DNA of 64,000 nucleotides. Source: Diadophis punctatus similis (lineage: Eukaryota; Chordata; Lepidosauria; Squamata; Dipsadidae). Shown here piece after piece: positions 10,166 to 19,149 of this stretch; the stretch's first letter is position 1, and each line of letters begins with the position of its first letter. The stretch spans positions 165,051,034 to 165,115,033 of the forward strand of contig JALIGW010000002.1 in NCBI GenBank assembly GCA_023053685.1. Direction: 5' to 3'. A program made the position numbers and the translations under genes. Below the pieces are notes generated by a model. That model searched no databases, was not told the origin of the DNA, and worked only from the letters and a program-made list of their open reading frames with translations.

Positions 10166-10733
10166 CAGTTAGTCTTTGTTTACCAGCCACTCATTCAGAA
10201 CCATTCAAAGTTGTGGTGGCACTGAATGACTGGTACTTATGACTCAGTCCTTTAAATTCTAGCTATTGCAGCAACCCCACAGTCACATGGCTGCGATTTG
10301 AGCACATGGGAACTGGATCACATTTAATGGTTGCTGCATTCATGAGCTAGCCATTTGTGACTTTCCTTGCTGGCTTCCCTGGTGTAAAGTCAATGCGGAA
10401 GTTGGCAGGGAAGATTGCTAGTTGCTCTGGCAAGTTCTACTAGCCTTTCTGTGCTTGCACCCACTGCACCATGCATCCCGGTCTTCCTACACTTGGGTGT
10501 GGCCTGTTGCAGCCTTCCCAAAACCTCCCTCAGCCTCCCTTTCACATAGTATCTCCCACCCCCCTGCAACACCATCACTCTTCCACCACTTTCCACTTAA
10601 CAATCTGTGCATCTTGGGGTTAGGAAGGCAATTGGGACTGCCAGGATCATTGTTGCTAGGCAATGCTTTACAATTGCATAACTTAGTGGCAGCAAACCTG
10701 GTCCCAATTGCCATGTAACCTAAGGACTACCTA
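10166..10733. mobile_element. diverged DNA element (GGTAGTCCTCGACTTACG family)
   Basis: Left CAGTTAGTCTTTGTTTACC and right GTAACCTAAGGACTACCTA are eroded forms of the same inverted ends. Internal text TGGTTGCTGCATTCATGAGC; no coding frame of note. Confidence 0.6.
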
Positions 10734-10849
10734 TATAGAAAAATTCATTACCTCACTATCAAATGCCATTAGCTAATGGGAGAATAAACACCCATCATTC
10801 TTTTGAACTTTGAATGGGAAAGGGGTGAGTTTTTACACATGGTTATCAT

Positions 10850-11965
10850 GGCAACTTGAAACTCAACATTAAGAAAACTAAGATCATGGCATCCTGACCT
10901 CTCAATTCCCGGCAAATAGATGGGGAAGAAATGGACACAGTGACAGATTTTATTTTCCTGGGCTCCAAGATCACCACAGATGGGGACTGCAGCCAAGAAA
11001 TTAAAAGACGCTTGCTCCTGGGGAGGAAAGCTATGGCAAATCTAGACAGCATACTAAAAAGCAAAGACATCACCCTGCCAACAAAAATGTGTATAGTCAA
11101 GGCTATGGTTTTCCCAGTTGCAATGTATGTGTCAGGTTTCCAAATAGCATCCAAAATTAAATCAGAATCCGAGGCAAAGTATTCCTCAAAGTTCCAATTT
11201 ATTAACAGAGCCATGTTGGTACATCTGGGTGAAACCCGAATCTGAAGTCCTCCGGGTTTCACCACTCAGTTGAAAGTTCAAGCCCTTGCCCCACACCCAC
11301 AAATCCATCACGTTGTCCAATCTTCAATTGCCATGCTGGCAGAGTCCACCCATCTCCTTCCGTGCAGGTGCAGAGACAAAGGATGACCTTGGCTTCCTAG
11401 AAAGAATTTGTTATGGCTGCATGCCAGCAACTTTAAACAATCCCCCCCTCCCATTCTCCCACAATATAAAATGCGTAGTAAAATAGTATAAAGTGTGGCA
11501 GGCCTAAGATCCCAATTAAAATAGCTTCGGCTTGACAGTATGGCTGTGAAAGTTGGACCATAAGAAAGGCTGAGAGCCAAAGAATTGAGGCCTTTGAACT
11601 ACGGTGCTGGAGAAGACTCCTGCGAGTCCCTTGGACTGCAAGGCGATCAAACCGGTCAGTCCTAGAGGAGATCAACCCTGAATGCTCTTTAGAAGGCCAG
11701 ATCCTGAAGATGAAACTCAAATACTTTGGCCACCAAATGAGAAGGAAGGACTCTCTGGAGAAGAGCCTAATGCTGGGAAAGATTGAGGGCAAAAGAAGGA
11801 GGGAACAACAGAGAATGAGGTGGCTGGATGGAGTCACTGAAGCAGTAGGCGTGAGCTTAAATGGACACCAGGGGATGGTAGAGGACAGGAAGGCCTGGAG
11901 GAATGTTGTCCATGGGGTCACAATGAGTCGGACACAACTTCGCAACTAACAACAACAAAGATTGG
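10850..11965 (+). mobile_element. BovB (RTE-clade) LINE 3' fragment, interrupted
   Basis: Translated pieces such as MDTVTDFIFLGSKITTDGDC, KRRLLLGRKAMANLDSILKS and, after a gap, KYFGHQMRRKDSLEKSLMLG and RMRWLDGVTEAVGVSL are the C-terminal part of the BovB reverse-transcriptase ORF. The copy ends in the typical tail GTCGGACACAACTTCGCAAC followed by CAA repeats. It is 5' truncated and split at 11130-11537 by a solo LTR, and the upstream part carries an in-frame stop, so it is dead. BovB is known for horizontal spread between squamates and ruminants. Confidence 0.9.
11130..11537 (+). mobile_element. solo LTR inside BovB
   Basis: 408-bp insertion with ends TGTCAGG...TTGACA (TG...CA, short inverted ends TGTCA/TGACA), flanked by a perfect 5-bp TSD GTATG at 11125-11129 and 11538-11542. 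Removing it rejoins the BovB frame (…AMY then GCESW). No internal retroviral region is present, so it is a solo LTR left by recombination. The family (gypsy-like or other) cannot be told from the LTR alone. Confidence 0.88.
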
Positions 11966-12074
11966 CAGGCTTACCGATATGTCAGAATTCACTTCAGGTT
12001 TTGCCCTACTAAATGTAACAAATTCTATGGGAGGGTTGCACAATGAAATGGGAGGGAGCTGCTTCATGCAATTT

Positions 12075-12340
12075 TGTTGGAATATTCATGACTGGGAGAG
12101 CCATGTGATTGAGTCAGCCAATCAGGCTGAAGTGTTATTTGAGCATGTCCAGAAACTTAGCAAGAAGAAGGGTGTGGTTTAGTCTGTCCACCATTAAAGA
12201 TTGCTGTGAAAACATCTCAACATGTGATCTGAAACAAAGTGTGGTATTGTTAATGTTTTATTCTACTTATAAAGAAGTTATTTGAATCAGCAAAATGCAG
12301 TTATCTTTTGAAGCTTCTGATTTATTGCGTAACTCTGACA
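12075..12340 (+). repeat. copia 5' LTR
   Basis: 266 bp, TG...CA ends, same length as the 3' LTR with two substitutions. TTATAAAG near 12267-12274 is a candidate core promoter element. Bounded on the left by TSD AATTT and on the right by the primer-binding site. Confidence 0.95.
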
Positions 12341-12354
12341 GGTTATGGGCCCAG
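12341..12354 (+). other. copia primer-binding site (half-tRNA iMet type)
   Basis: GGTTATGGGCCCAG begins at the first base after the 5' LTR. It is the reverse complement of the anticodon arm of eukaryotic initiator tRNA-Met (CTGGGCCCATAACC), not of a tRNA 3' end. Drosophila copia is known to prime from a 5' half of initiator tRNA-Met in exactly this way. The match is seen directly; use of the primer is inferred. Confidence 0.88.
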
Positions 12355-12456
12355 GAATCGCTCAAGAAGTAAAGTTAAAACTGCATTGTAATTTAAAGCT
12401 GATAAGAAGCTGTCTGTGTTGTTAAAGGAACAGGCAGAGAAGAAAAATAAAGCAGG

Positions 12457-15400
12457 ATGGCTGCTGCTATGGAATTTAAAGACAGTCCAATACCCAAATT
12501 GGGGAAGAAAAATTATTTAATTTGGGCTGCAAAAATGGAATGTTTTTTGAAAGCAAAAGAATTATGGGACATCGTAGCAGACCCCCCACAAGGTGTGCTT
12601 GGAGCAGCAGATCAAAAGGCTCATGACAAAGCTATGGCTTATCTTCTTTTAAGTCTGGGGGATGATCAATTCTTAAATGTAGCTGAATTAAAGTCTGCAA
12701 AAGAAATATGGCAGAAATTGAAAGCAGTACATGTCAATGTTTCTGCGTGTAATGTGGTCCAACTTTCAAGAAAGCTTTTCAGAATGAGTTTGCAGACAGG
12801 AGATTCTATGGAAGATCATTTAATGAAAATGCAGTCTAATTTTCTAGAATTGGAGCAACGTGGAGTAAAGTTTCCAGAGTCCCAGAAAGTTTTATTAGTG
12901 TTAAATAGTTTGGATCAGAGCTGGGAGACTGTATCAGCTATTTTTGAAAGTAAGCCAGAAGCAGATTTGAATTTGGAGGCTTTGAAATCGTGTTTATTGA
13001 ATGAATATGAGAAAAGGCTTTTCAGCCATGCTGATGGAAAATTCCATAGGCGGGGGCCCAACAAGGAGTACAGTGGAAACTTACAGCAAGTCTCCAGCAA
13101 AATTTTCCACAGGCTGCCTATCTCTAGCAACAGCCGAGATGTCTGCAGACAAGAGGAGAGCAGAGGCAGGAGAGATCAAGTTACACAGCAACAATTCTGC
13201 AAGCAAGATAAGAAAGCGTGTTTCATTTGTGGAGAAACCAATCATCTGCAGAAAAGCTGTGCACAGAGAAGAAATATGCAAGACAAGAGACATTATTTGC
13301 AAGGACAGATTGCAGTTGCAAAAGTTTGTTATAATAACAATAGAGACAAATGGTTGATTGACAGTGGGGCTAGTCAAACAATTGTTAATAATTCTGACTT
13401 ATTTTCCAGATTTTTCCCAGGAAACCATGAAGAAGTGGCCTTAGCCAATGGTCAAAAGGCTAAAATCATTGGAAGAGGCGATGTGCAAATTCCATATTTG
13501 GAATCCAGGTTTACTGATGTGTTATGTGTACCTGAAATGGAGCATAATTTGTTAAGTGTGTCTAGTTTAGACAAGCAAGGTAATGAAACCACATTTGTTA
13601 ATGGGAAGTGTCTCATCCAAAGAAATGGGAATGTTTGTGCACAGGGCATAAAAGAGGATAATCTTTATGTATTGCAGGGACAAAAGGTCCCACATTGTTC
13701 CCAGACATTTAAAAATGTAGCAGAACACAATTCGTGTGTTCATCTTCTGCACAGACGACTTGGTCATGCTAATTTTAAGGTTGTTCAACAAATGAAAGAA
13801 TTTGCAGAAGGATTAGATTTGAAGGGATGTAAGGCATATTTGGATTGTGCAGTATGCAAAGCATCGAAATCCAAAGCATTCCCAGTGAGCAAGTTTAGCA
13901 CAAGACAAACCACAAGAGCTCTAGAACTGGTGCATGCTGATTTAATTGGGCCTATGCAAGCCAGTTTGGGAGGAGCAAAGTATGCGCTGGTCATTGTGGA
14001 TGACTACAGCAGGTTTGGGTTTTGCTACTTACTTAAGAGTAAAACAGAGGTGCTACAGCAATTTAAGCAATGGTTAAGTTTTGTAGAGAGAAGGTACAAA
14101 CAACAGGTATGTCAGTTGCAAACTGACAGAGGTTCTGAATTTATGTCAACAAATTTTCAACAATGGTTGAGACAATTGGGAATAAGACACAGGCGCACAA
14201 ATCCTTACACACCGGGGGAGAACGGAATAGCTGAAAGGAGGAATGGTGTTTTGCAAACAATGAAAGACTCATTACTGGAGGATTCTGGTATGAGCAGGTC
14301 ATATTGGGGTGAAGCCATACTGACTGCCAATTATTTAGTAAATAGGTTGTGGAGTTCATCCATCAATAATACTCCATATGCAATGCTATATGGGAGAAAG
14401 CCTTCTTTAGCACATTTAAAAATATTTGGTAGTACTGCATGGGTACATATTCCAAAGGCAATCAGAAGAAAGGGACAACAAAAGGCTAGAAAGCTCAGAT
14501 TTGTGGGCTATGAGCCAGGCTCAAAAGGGTATCGCTTTAGCGATGGAAGTAAAAGGATAGTGATTTCAAGATCTGCTAGTTTTGCAGAACAAAATTGGAA
14601 CAGAATTGATGCAAATTCTGAAAATGTCTCACTTAGCGACAGTGATCCGCTTAGCGACGGTGATCCACTTAGTGACAATAACTCATTTAATGATGGTGAA
14701 TCATTTACTGAAGGTGTTTATGTTCAGGGAGGAGAGTCTGAACAAGATATGAAGCCAGAAAAGCTTGAAACACAAGTACAGGCAATGCCACGTAGGTCAG
14801 AGCGTAGGAACAGAGGGGTTCCGCCAGACAGGTATTCTGCCAGTAAAGTTAAAGTGTGTAATGTGTGGTATGAGCCAAGAAACTATAAGGAAGTATTGGC
14901 ATTACCAAAAGTTGAACAAGAAAAGTGGAAGGAAGCCATGGATAAAGAGATGAAATCCATGGGCGATCATGAAGTGTTCACATCTATGACTTTGCCACAG
15001 GGTACGAAAGCTGTAGGATGTAAGTGGGTATATAAGAAAAAGGTATTACCCAATAATGAAGTACAGTATAAGGCAAGATTGGTGGCACAAGGTTTTTCTC
15101 AATTAAAGAATGTGCACTATGATGAGGTGTTTGCGCCAACTGTAAAAGGTGAGAGCATAAGACTAGCACTGGCATTAGCATCAGCATACAGGCATAGAAT
15201 TTGGCATTTTGATATAACCACTGCATTTCTCAATGCTGAATTAGAGGAAGAAATTTATATGGTTCAAGCGCCAGGGTATGAAAATAAAAAGCCTAACATG
15301 GTGTATAAATTGAACAAGGCCATTTATGGGCTGAAGCAGTCAGCCAGAAATTGGAATATCTGTTTAGATACTGCATTGAAAGGTCTTGGGTTCAAGAGTT

Positions 15401-16449
15401 GCAAAGCTGATGGTTGCATATACACTGGAAAGTTACAAGGTGGGAATTGTCTACTATTAGCATTTGTGGATGATCTTTGTTTCATTGCAAAGGATGCATC
15501 ACAAGTTGAAGAATTTGCTAATAAGTTAGAAAAGAAATTTGAATTAAAGAATTTGGGAGAAATAAAGAATTATCTCGGTGTAGAGATACAAAAAACTGAA
15601 AAAGGTGGTTATATTCTCAGTCAAAGGAGAAAAATTGAACAATTATTAGAGAAATATAACATGAAAGATTGTAATATTGCTCCTACACCTATGAGCACAG
15701 ATTTTTACAATGGTTTGGGTGAGGACAAAAGTGAAGCCTGTGATCAGGAGATATATCACTCTGCAATAGGGAGTCTGTTATATCTGTCACAGTGGTCCAG
15801 ACCAGACATAGCTTGTGCAGTGAGCATCTTAAGTCGCTTTACTGCTACACCTACAAAGTTGCATTGGATGGGTGTGAAAAGAATTCTCAGGTATTTGAAG
15901 GGAACTGTGAATTTGGGTCTTCAAATACAGGTCACTGAAGAATTAAAATTGAAATGTTATGTTGATAGTGATTATGCAAATGATGTAAAAACCAGAAAGT
16001 CTAATTCTGGAATTGTAATAATGTTTGGAGGGGCTTTAATTGGTTGGAAGTCCAGAAAACAAACAACGGTTGCTATTTCAACTGCAGAAGCAGAGTTTAT
16101 TACATTGTCTGAGTTATGTTCTGAAGTAGTTTGGTATGTACAGTTGTTACAAGATTTAAATGTAAATGTAAATGAAGCTATTACTGTTTATGAAGATAAT
16201 GCTGCTTGTATAAAAATGGCAACAGGTGACAGAGTGAAGAACAGAAGTAAACATGTGGACATTAAGTATTGTAATGTCAGGGAAGCTGTAAAAGAAAAAT
16301 TAATAAGTTTACATCATTGTTCTTCAGAGGATAATTTAGCAGACATGATGACCAAACCATTGGGTGGCGTCCATTATAGGAAATGTTTAAATCCAATAGG
16401 TTTGATGTCTCTCCCAGTAATGAAGGGAGGAGTGTTGGAATATTCATGA
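12457..16449 (+). CDS. copia Gag-Pol polyprotein, 1330 aa, intact
   Basis: Single uninterrupted frame. Gag (about 1-250) resembles the copia/UBN2 type, starting with a PKLGKKNYLIWAAKMECFLK stretch. A CCHC zinc knuckle (C-x2-C-x4-H-x4-C) lies at 255-268. Aspartic protease motif LIDSGAS is near 300-306. The integrase zinc region has HRRLGH and CAVCKAS (432-470); the core has D495 (HADLIGP), D557 (QTDRGSEF) and E593 (GIAERRN). Reverse transcriptase spans about 850-1100 with D919 (HFDITTAFLN) and FVDD at 1003-1006. RNase H at about 1165-1300 has D1170, E1211 and D1247 (YEDNAA). The first in-frame ATG follows a short leader containing the primer-binding site. There is no frameshift between Gag and Pol. 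The stop codon lies 15-17 nt inside the 3' LTR, so the last residues are LTR-encoded. All catalytic residues look present, so it may be competent (inference). Confidence 0.97.
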   Translation: MAAAMEFKDSPIPKLGKKNYLIWAAKMECFLKAKELWDIVADPPQGVLGAADQKAHDKAMAYLLLSLGDDQFLNVAELKSAKEIWQKLKAVHVNVSACNVVQLSRKLFRMSLQTGDSMEDHLMKMQSNFLELEQRGVKFPESQKVLLVLNSLDQSWETVSAIFESKPEADLNLEALKSCLLNEYEKRLFSHADGKFHRRGPNKEYSGNLQQVSSKIFHRLPISSNSRDVCRQEESRGRRDQVTQQQFCKQDKKACFICGETNHLQKSCAQRRNMQDKRHYLQGQIAVAKVCYNNNRDKWLIDSGASQTIVNNSDLFSRFFPGNHEEVALANGQKAKIIGRGDVQIPYLESRFTDVLCVPEMEHNLLSVSSLDKQGNETTFVNGKCLIQRNGNVCAQGIKEDNLYVLQGQKVPHCSQTFKNVAEHNSCVHLLHRRLGHANFKVVQQMKEFAEGLDLKGCKAYLDCAVCKASKSKAFPVSKFSTRQTTRALELVHADLIGPMQASLGGAKYALVIVDDYSRFGFCYLLKSKTEVLQQFKQWLSFVERRYKQQVCQLQTDRGSEFMSTNFQQWLRQLGIRHRRTNPYTPGENGIAERRNGVLQTMKDSLLEDSGMSRSYWGEAILTANYLVNRLWSSSINNTPYAMLYGRKPSLAHLKIFGSTAWVHIPKAIRRKGQQKARKLRFVGYEPGSKGYRFSDGSKRIVISRSASFAEQNWNRIDANSENVSLSDSDPLSDGDPLSDNNSFNDGESFTEGVYVQGGESEQDMKPEKLETQVQAMPRRSERRNRGVPPDRYSASKVKVCNVWYEPRNYKEVLALPKVEQEKWKEAMDKEMKSMGDHEVFTSMTLPQGTKAVGCKWVYKKKVLPNNEVQYKARLVAQGFSQLKNVHYDEVFAPTVKGESIRLALALASAYRHRIWHFDITTAFLNAELEEEIYMVQAPGYENKKPNMVYKLNKAIYGLKQSARNWNICLDTALKGLGFKSCKADGCIYTGKLQGGNCLLLAFVDDLCFIAKDASQVEEFANKLEKKFELKNLGEIKNYLGVEIQKTEKGGYILSQRRKIEQLLEKYNMKDCNIAPTPMSTDFYNGLGEDKSEACDQEIYHSAIGSLLYLSQWSRPDIACAVSILSRFTATPTKLHWMGVKRILRYLKGTVNLGLQIQVTEELKLKCYVDSDYANDVKTRKSNSGIVIMFGGALIGWKSRKQTTVAISTAEAEFITLSELCSEVVWYVQLLQDLNVNVNEAITVYEDNAACIKMATGDRVKNRSKHVDIKYCNVREAVKEKLISLHHCSSEDNLADMMTKPLGGVHYRKCLNPIGLMSLPVMKGGVLEYS
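16422..16432 (+). other. copia polypurine tract
   Basis: Purine-only run GAAGGGAGGAG immediately before the 3' LTR, in the position used to prime plus-strand DNA synthesis. It also lies within the last codons of the Gag-Pol frame. Confidence 0.85.
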
Positions 16450-16698
16450 CTGGGAGAGCCATGTGATTGAGTCAGCCAATCTGGCTGAAGTGTTATTTGA
16501 GCATGTCCAGAAACTTAGCAAGAAGAAGGGTGTGGTTTAGTCTGTCCACCATTAAAGATTGCTGTGAAAACATCTCAACATGTGATCTGAAACAAAGTGT
16601 GGTATTGTTAATGTTTTATTCTACTTATAAAGAAGTTATTTGAATCAGCAAAATGCAATTATCTTTTGAAGCTTCTGATTTATTGCGTAACTCTGACA
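16433..16698 (+). repeat. copia 3' LTR
   Basis: 266 bp, TGTTGG...CTGACA, followed by TSD AATTT. Carries the Gag-Pol stop codon at 16447-16449. Two substitutions relative to the 5' LTR, no indels. Confidence 0.95.
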
Positions 16699-16959
16699 AA
16701 TTTTCTCCCCACACTTGTCAATCAGACTACTTTTGAAAATGGGATTAGTACTGATTCAGAGGGCCATTAAACCCAGGTTTAAAAAAAATTAGCTTTGTAG
16801 GAGCTGACAGGTATATGAGAAGCTATAGAGAGTACAGAGTAGAGAGAGGGAGATTCTTACTCTACATTGTAACTGCCCGTGACCATTTCTTTCAGCCATA
16901 CTATACAAGTCCAGTACAGTCCATGAAAAACTTCTCTCAACAGAACCCGGAATGGGACT

Positions 16960-18398
16960 TTTCGGCTCGAACGATTGGCCCTGCCTGTTTCTCCTCCAGG
17001 GTTTCGCATCCGCGTTATTAGCCACAAGCTTTTCTCCTCGGCTGGCCCTCCCCCATCGTTTTGCCCAGGCACATGGGTCACAGCCCCTCCATCCCAGTTC
17101 CTTCGCCACGGCCCATTCGTCGAAGTACAATTCGCGTCGGGCCTTTGGGTGCCCAGGACAGTTTGTAGCCAGCCAATCGGTGCAGGGGCTTGTGGGCTTT
17201 GAGAGAGGTGCTGCTTGGAGGGAGGTGCTGGGGGAAGGGGAGGGGGTGGAAGAGTGCGGGTGGGCTGCAGCACAGCTGCAGTTCAGAGGGAGGCTCAAGA
17301 GGGCCACCAACAACTCCCCTTTGTCCAAAGTGCCTCAGACAAGGGCTGGTTCTCATCTCTTTGCCACAAAAGATGGGAGAGAGGGCTGTAGAGGTTCTAC
17401 CCCCCTGCCCTGGCCACGAGCCCCTCGCCTGTCAGGTCGGAGCCTCCCGAGGTGACCGAGAGCAGCGCGGGGGGGGAGAGGGCCTGTAGAGGGCGAGGGA
17501 TCCATCAGGTGGGGTTCCCAGGGCCTCTCCCTGTGGAAGAGGGGGCTGGGAGGGGGCAAAGGTATTTCGAGAGCAGCGCGGCATCCCGGTGACTCCCCTT
17601 GGGCAGCAGCATGCAGGAGGAGCCCTCCTTGCTCTGCGCCACGGGCCTTTCTTTCACAAGAGCAGGCCAACTCCAGCAAACGACTGCAGCTCACAGCGGT
17701 CTTACCGGGGAATGGTTGCAAGAGAGTTGCAAGTACTGCACACGTGTGAGTACGCCCTCCCCACCACCCTGTCCCCTCCGTGGTCTCTTGGGGGCACTGG
17801 GCTGCCCCACTGCCCCTTCATGCCAGGCCAGATGCCTTTACTGGTGCAACAAGAGATGACTGGGGGGGGGAGGGAGCCACGGGGCGGGCTGCCAGGGGCC
17901 CGGAGCACCTTGGGTTGCTCTGCCTTTTCCCTCAGAGCCGGCAAGGGGGGCCAAGGCGCCCCTGCCCTTCCCATTTCCTCACAGTGAGAACTGTGAACCG
18001 GTGCAACGGCTGTCTCCAGAACCTGTGGGTGCTCCATCACTGGAAGAAGGGGTTGTCTGGAATGATGTAAGCTCTCCTGCTCAAGCAGGGGTTGGACCAG
18101 AAGACCTCCAAGGTCCCTTCCAACCCGAGGATTCTATGTTCCATCCTCACTGCCCTGCAAAGGACCCCGGCTGGGGCTCCTCTTCAGGGGCCAGAGGTTG
18201 GGGCTGGCGCTGGGCTTTTGCAACCAGCTGGTGGGAATGGCTGGCCTGATCTTTTGTTTTTCCTTCTGGTTTCTGAAGACCCACCTGTCCCAAGAGCCAT
18301 GCTCTCCTCTAACCCCCATCCCCACCTCTTCGTTCCCTCTCTGCTTCTCCCAGGAGAAGAAGAACCAGTCCTAGTGCCCAAAAGGTTGGGGGTCACTG
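16960..18398. repeat. GC-rich block of unknown origin in EFCAB9 intron 2
   Basis: About 1.4 kb far more GC-rich than its surroundings, starting about 260 bp after the copia 3' LTR. The right end, CAAAAGGTTGGGGGTCACTG, looks like a hAT terminus, but no matching left end or TSD was found. A CR1 3' end lies inside. Many overlapping frames exist on both strands; none resembles a known protein. Confidence 0.5.
17990..18140 (+). mobile_element. CR1 LINE 3' end
   Basis: Contains CTCCTGCTCAAGCAGGGGTT, GGACCAGAAGACCTCCAAGG and TCCCTTCCAACCCGAGGATT, the CR1 3' UTR seen also at 60.53-60.6 kb. Embedded in a GC-rich block. Confidence 0.75.
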
Positions 18399-18415
18399 AT
18401 ATAATGGTTTTTTGA

Positions 18416-18870
18416 ATAATATGTCCTTTTTTAAGCTAGGGTATGAATAGATGCTAGTTACAGGAGAAGAATGCAAGACTGAAATTTATTTCTAGCTCCA
18501 CAAACCATGATTTGCATAGGTTAAGAGCATATCTAAACTATTTAAGTGAGGTTTGTTTTTTAGCCGTAAGGGATCACTGATGGTCTCTTCAGCTGAAGCA
18601 AAAAAATTTCTTATTCCACCCTAGCATTTGAAAATAAAATTGCTACTAGTTCAGCTAAATACAATTCAGGCATAGTTCACACATTGTGTAAATTGCAATT
18701 TTTGATAATTCTGACTTTGAAAAGATGACATGCTGACACATCAATCTCAGTTGCTCTTGCCTTCTGTCAGCAGGAGCCAGATACCCAAATTGTAGAAGCT
18801 CTTATCATGGTTTGTTTATACCAGTTCCTGACCTAGCATCCCAGACTAGTCTCTATTATAATAAGCCAGA
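18416..18870. other. EFCAB9 intron 2 segment, nothing recognised
   Basis: AT-rich unique-looking sequence. Confidence 0.55.
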
Positions 18871-18878
18871 ATTAGAAG

Positions 18879-19141
18879 CAGAGGTGGGTTTCAGCAGGTT
18901 CTGACCAGTTTTGGAGAACCGGTAGCGGAAATTTTGAGTAGTTCGGAGAACCAGTAAATATCACCCCTGACTGGCCCTGCCCCCTTCTATTCTCTGCCTC
19001 CCGAGTCCCATCTGATCGGGAGGAAATGGGGATTTTGCAGTAACCTTCCCCTGGAGTGGGGAGGGAATAGAGATTTTACAGTATCCTTCCCCTGCCACGC
19101 CCACCAAGTCACGCCCACAGAACCGGTAGAAAAAAAAATTG
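18879..19141. mobile_element. nonautonomous hAT element
   Basis: Begins CAGAGGTGGGTTTCAGCAGG; 8-bp TSD ATTAGAAG at 18871-18878 and 19142-19149. The right end (GAACCGGTAGAAAAAAAAAT) lacks the usual CACCTCTG terminus, so the right TIR has been lost or replaced by an A-run. Confidence 0.8.
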
Positions 19142-19149
19142 ATTAGAAG

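Larger units (their letters stand above)
12075..16698 (+). mobile_element. complete Ty1/copia LTR retrotransposon
   Basis: 4624-bp element with all parts in canonical order: 5-bp TSD AATTT (12070-12074 and 16699-16703), 266-bp 5' LTR, primer-binding site directly after it, one long Gag-Pol frame, polypurine tract and 266-bp 3' LTR. The LTRs start TGTTGG and end CTGACA. They differ at two positions (A/T in GCCAATC[A/T]GGC and G/A in ATGC[A/G]ATTATC), so insertion was recent on an evolutionary scale. Integrase precedes reverse transcriptase, the defining copia order. It sits in EFCAB9 intron 2, antisense to the gene. Copia elements are rare in amniotes relative to other LTR families (family knowledge), so an intact copy is notable. 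Confidence 0.97.

Noticed and set aside
12915..15226. Several antisense frames within the copia element
   Set aside because: Shadows of the 1330-codon sense frame with no motifs.
16789..18415. Frames of 100-180 codons in the GC-rich block
   Set aside because: No recognisable domains and overlapping frames on both strands; composition effect.
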